From: Glandiceps talaboti
Lineage: Eukaryota; Hemichordata; Enteropneusta; Spengelidae
Direction of reading: 5' to 3'
Assembly (NCBI RefSeq): GCF_964340395.1
Contig: NC_135567.1
Span: 1,233,109-1,253,108, forward strand
DNA: 20,000 nt
The notes under the pieces are model-generated. The model was given only the letters and a program-made list of their open reading frames with translations, searched no databases and had not been told where the DNA came from. Each line of letters begins with the position of its first letter. Positions within the stretch are counted from its first letter, which is position 1. Positions 19,014-20,000 of the stretch are shown one piece after another. A program made the position numbers and the translations under genes.

Positions 19014-20000
19014 GTAGGTGAACGTGTAAATGTGTTATCAGAGTCTAGGTGTACGTGTAAATGTGTCATCACAGTCTAGGTGTACGTGTAAATGTGTCAT
19101 CAGAGTATAGGTGTACGTGTAAATGTGTCATCATAATCTAGGTGTACGTGTAAATGTGTCATCAGAGTCTAGGTGTACGTGTAAATGTGTCATCAGAGTA
19201 TAGGTGTACGTGTAAATGTGTTATCACATTCTAGGTGTACGTGTAAATGTGTCATCAGAGTCTAGGTGTACATGTAAATGTGTCAACAGAGTCTAGGTAT
19301 ACGTGTAAATGTGTCATCAGAGTCTAGGTGTACGTGTAAATGTGTCATCAGAGTCTAGGTGTACGTGTAAATGTGTCATCAGAGTCTAGGTGTACATGTA
19401 AATGTGTCAACAGAGTCTAGGTATACGTGTAAATGTGTCATCACAGTCTAGGTGTACATGTAAATGTGTCAACAGAGTCTAGGTATACGTGTAAATGTGT
19501 CATCAGAGTCTAGGTGTACGTGTAAATGTGTCATCAGAGTCTAGGTGTACGTGTAAATGTGTCATCAGAGTCTAGGTGTACGTGTAAATGTGTCATCACA
19601 GTATAGGTGTACGTGTAAATGTGTCATCAGAATCTAGGTGTACGTGTAAATGTGTCATCACAGTCTAGGTGTACGTGTAAATGTGTCATCAGAGTATAGG
19701 TGTACGTGTAAATGTGTTATCAGATTCTAGGTGTACGTGTAAATGTGTCATCACAGTCTAGGTGTACATGTAAATGTGTCAACAGAGTCTAGGTGTACTT
19801 GTAAATGTGTCATCAGAGTCTAGGTGTACGTGTAAATGTGTCATCAGAGTCTAGGTGTACGTGTAAATGTGTCATCAGAGTCTAGGTGTACGTGTAAATG
19901 TGTCATCAGAGTCTAGGTGTACGTGTAAATGTGTCATCAGAGTCTAGGTGTACGTGTAAATGTGTCAACAGAGTCTAGGTGTACGTGTAAATGTGTCAAC
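19014..20000. repeat. Higher-order block C of the 31-bp array (truncated)
   Basis: The third copy starts no later than GTAGGTGAAC at 19014, exactly 54 units (1,674 bp) after the one in block B. It shares TGTACTTG (19794) and CATCATAATC with B, so it is closer to B than to A. It lacks the extra GGTATACG unit of B, so landmarks after it are offset by 1,643 bp (53 units). The block leaves the window on the right. Confidence 0.85.

Larger units (their letters stand above)
14091..20000. repeat. 31-bp satellite array, about 190 units, truncated by window edge
   Basis: A representative unit lies at 15988-16018; the key motifs are GTCTAGGTGTACGTG, AAATGTGTC and ATCAGA. A degenerate partial unit at 14091-14114 precedes the first recognisable full unit at 14115, and the array is still running at base 20000. 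The period of 31 is not a multiple of 3 and the unit contains TAG and TAA, so all forward frames are closed. Common variants are TACATG for TACGTG, CAACAG for CATCAG, CACAG for CAGAG, GTATAGG for GTCTAGG, TGTTATC, TGCCATC and GGTATACG. Some units are 25 bp (loss of 6 bp) or 30 bp. Higher-order blocks of about 2.2 and 1.7 kb are visible. Confidence 0.99.

Noticed and set aside
14091-20000. Possible CRISPR array (regular short repeats at about 31-bp spacing)
   Set aside because: There are no unique spacers; the repeat units are directly contiguous. There are no cas genes, and the surrounding sequence looks eukaryotic.
14091-20000. Possible telomeric repeat (G/T-rich strand, long period as in some yeasts)
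   Set aside because: The units are too heterogeneous, with higher-order blocks and a non-telomeric flank. Animal telomeres normally use short units such as TTAGGG, which is absent here.

Overview
This window looks like gene-poor nuclear DNA from a eukaryote, most likely an animal. I see no supportable protein-coding gene, no rRNA or tRNA and no transposon. By my boundaries, roughly 92% of the 20 kb is tandem repeat. There is also a (CA)n microsatellite, a poly(C)/poly(A) tract and CAAA-type simple sequence. A marine invertebrate is plausible because such genomes often carry long minisatellites, but nothing here fixes the taxon.

Layout: 1-183, a 26-bp minisatellite cut by the left edge. 184-591, AT-rich non-repetitive DNA with a perfect cAMP-response-element palindrome and a C/CA/A simple-sequence tract. 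592-939, a 28-bp minisatellite that becomes a 48-bp period at its right end. 940-1693, AT-rich non-repetitive DNA. 1694-13599, a giant 27-bp satellite of about 441 units. 13600-14090, non-repetitive DNA with CAAA-type simple sequence. 14091-20000, a 31-bp satellite of about 190 units that runs off the right edge.

The 27-bp array is the main object. All register landmarks I checked, from the first unit (1699) to the last (13579), are separated by exact multiples of 27, so I see no net insertion or deletion over 11.9 kb. Because 27 is divisible by 3, three of the six frames are open over long distances. The resulting giant nonapeptide-repeat 'proteins' have no in-frame ATG and are best read as by-products of the repeat. 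Inside the array, a 2,889-bp (107-unit) segment is present twice in tandem (about 6968-9854 and 9857-12743) with no difference that I could find.

The 31-bp array behaves differently. It contains short units with 6-bp or 1-bp losses, frequent CG-to-CA changes, and large higher-order blocks of about 2.2 kb and 1.7 kb that differ from one another by gain or loss of single units. Four unrelated or barely related arrays with similar periods (26, 28, 27 and 31 bp) lie side by side, which points to a satellite-rich heterochromatic, subtelomeric or intergenic domain. No genes act together here; the interest lies in how the repeats arose, were homogenised and might be transcribed.
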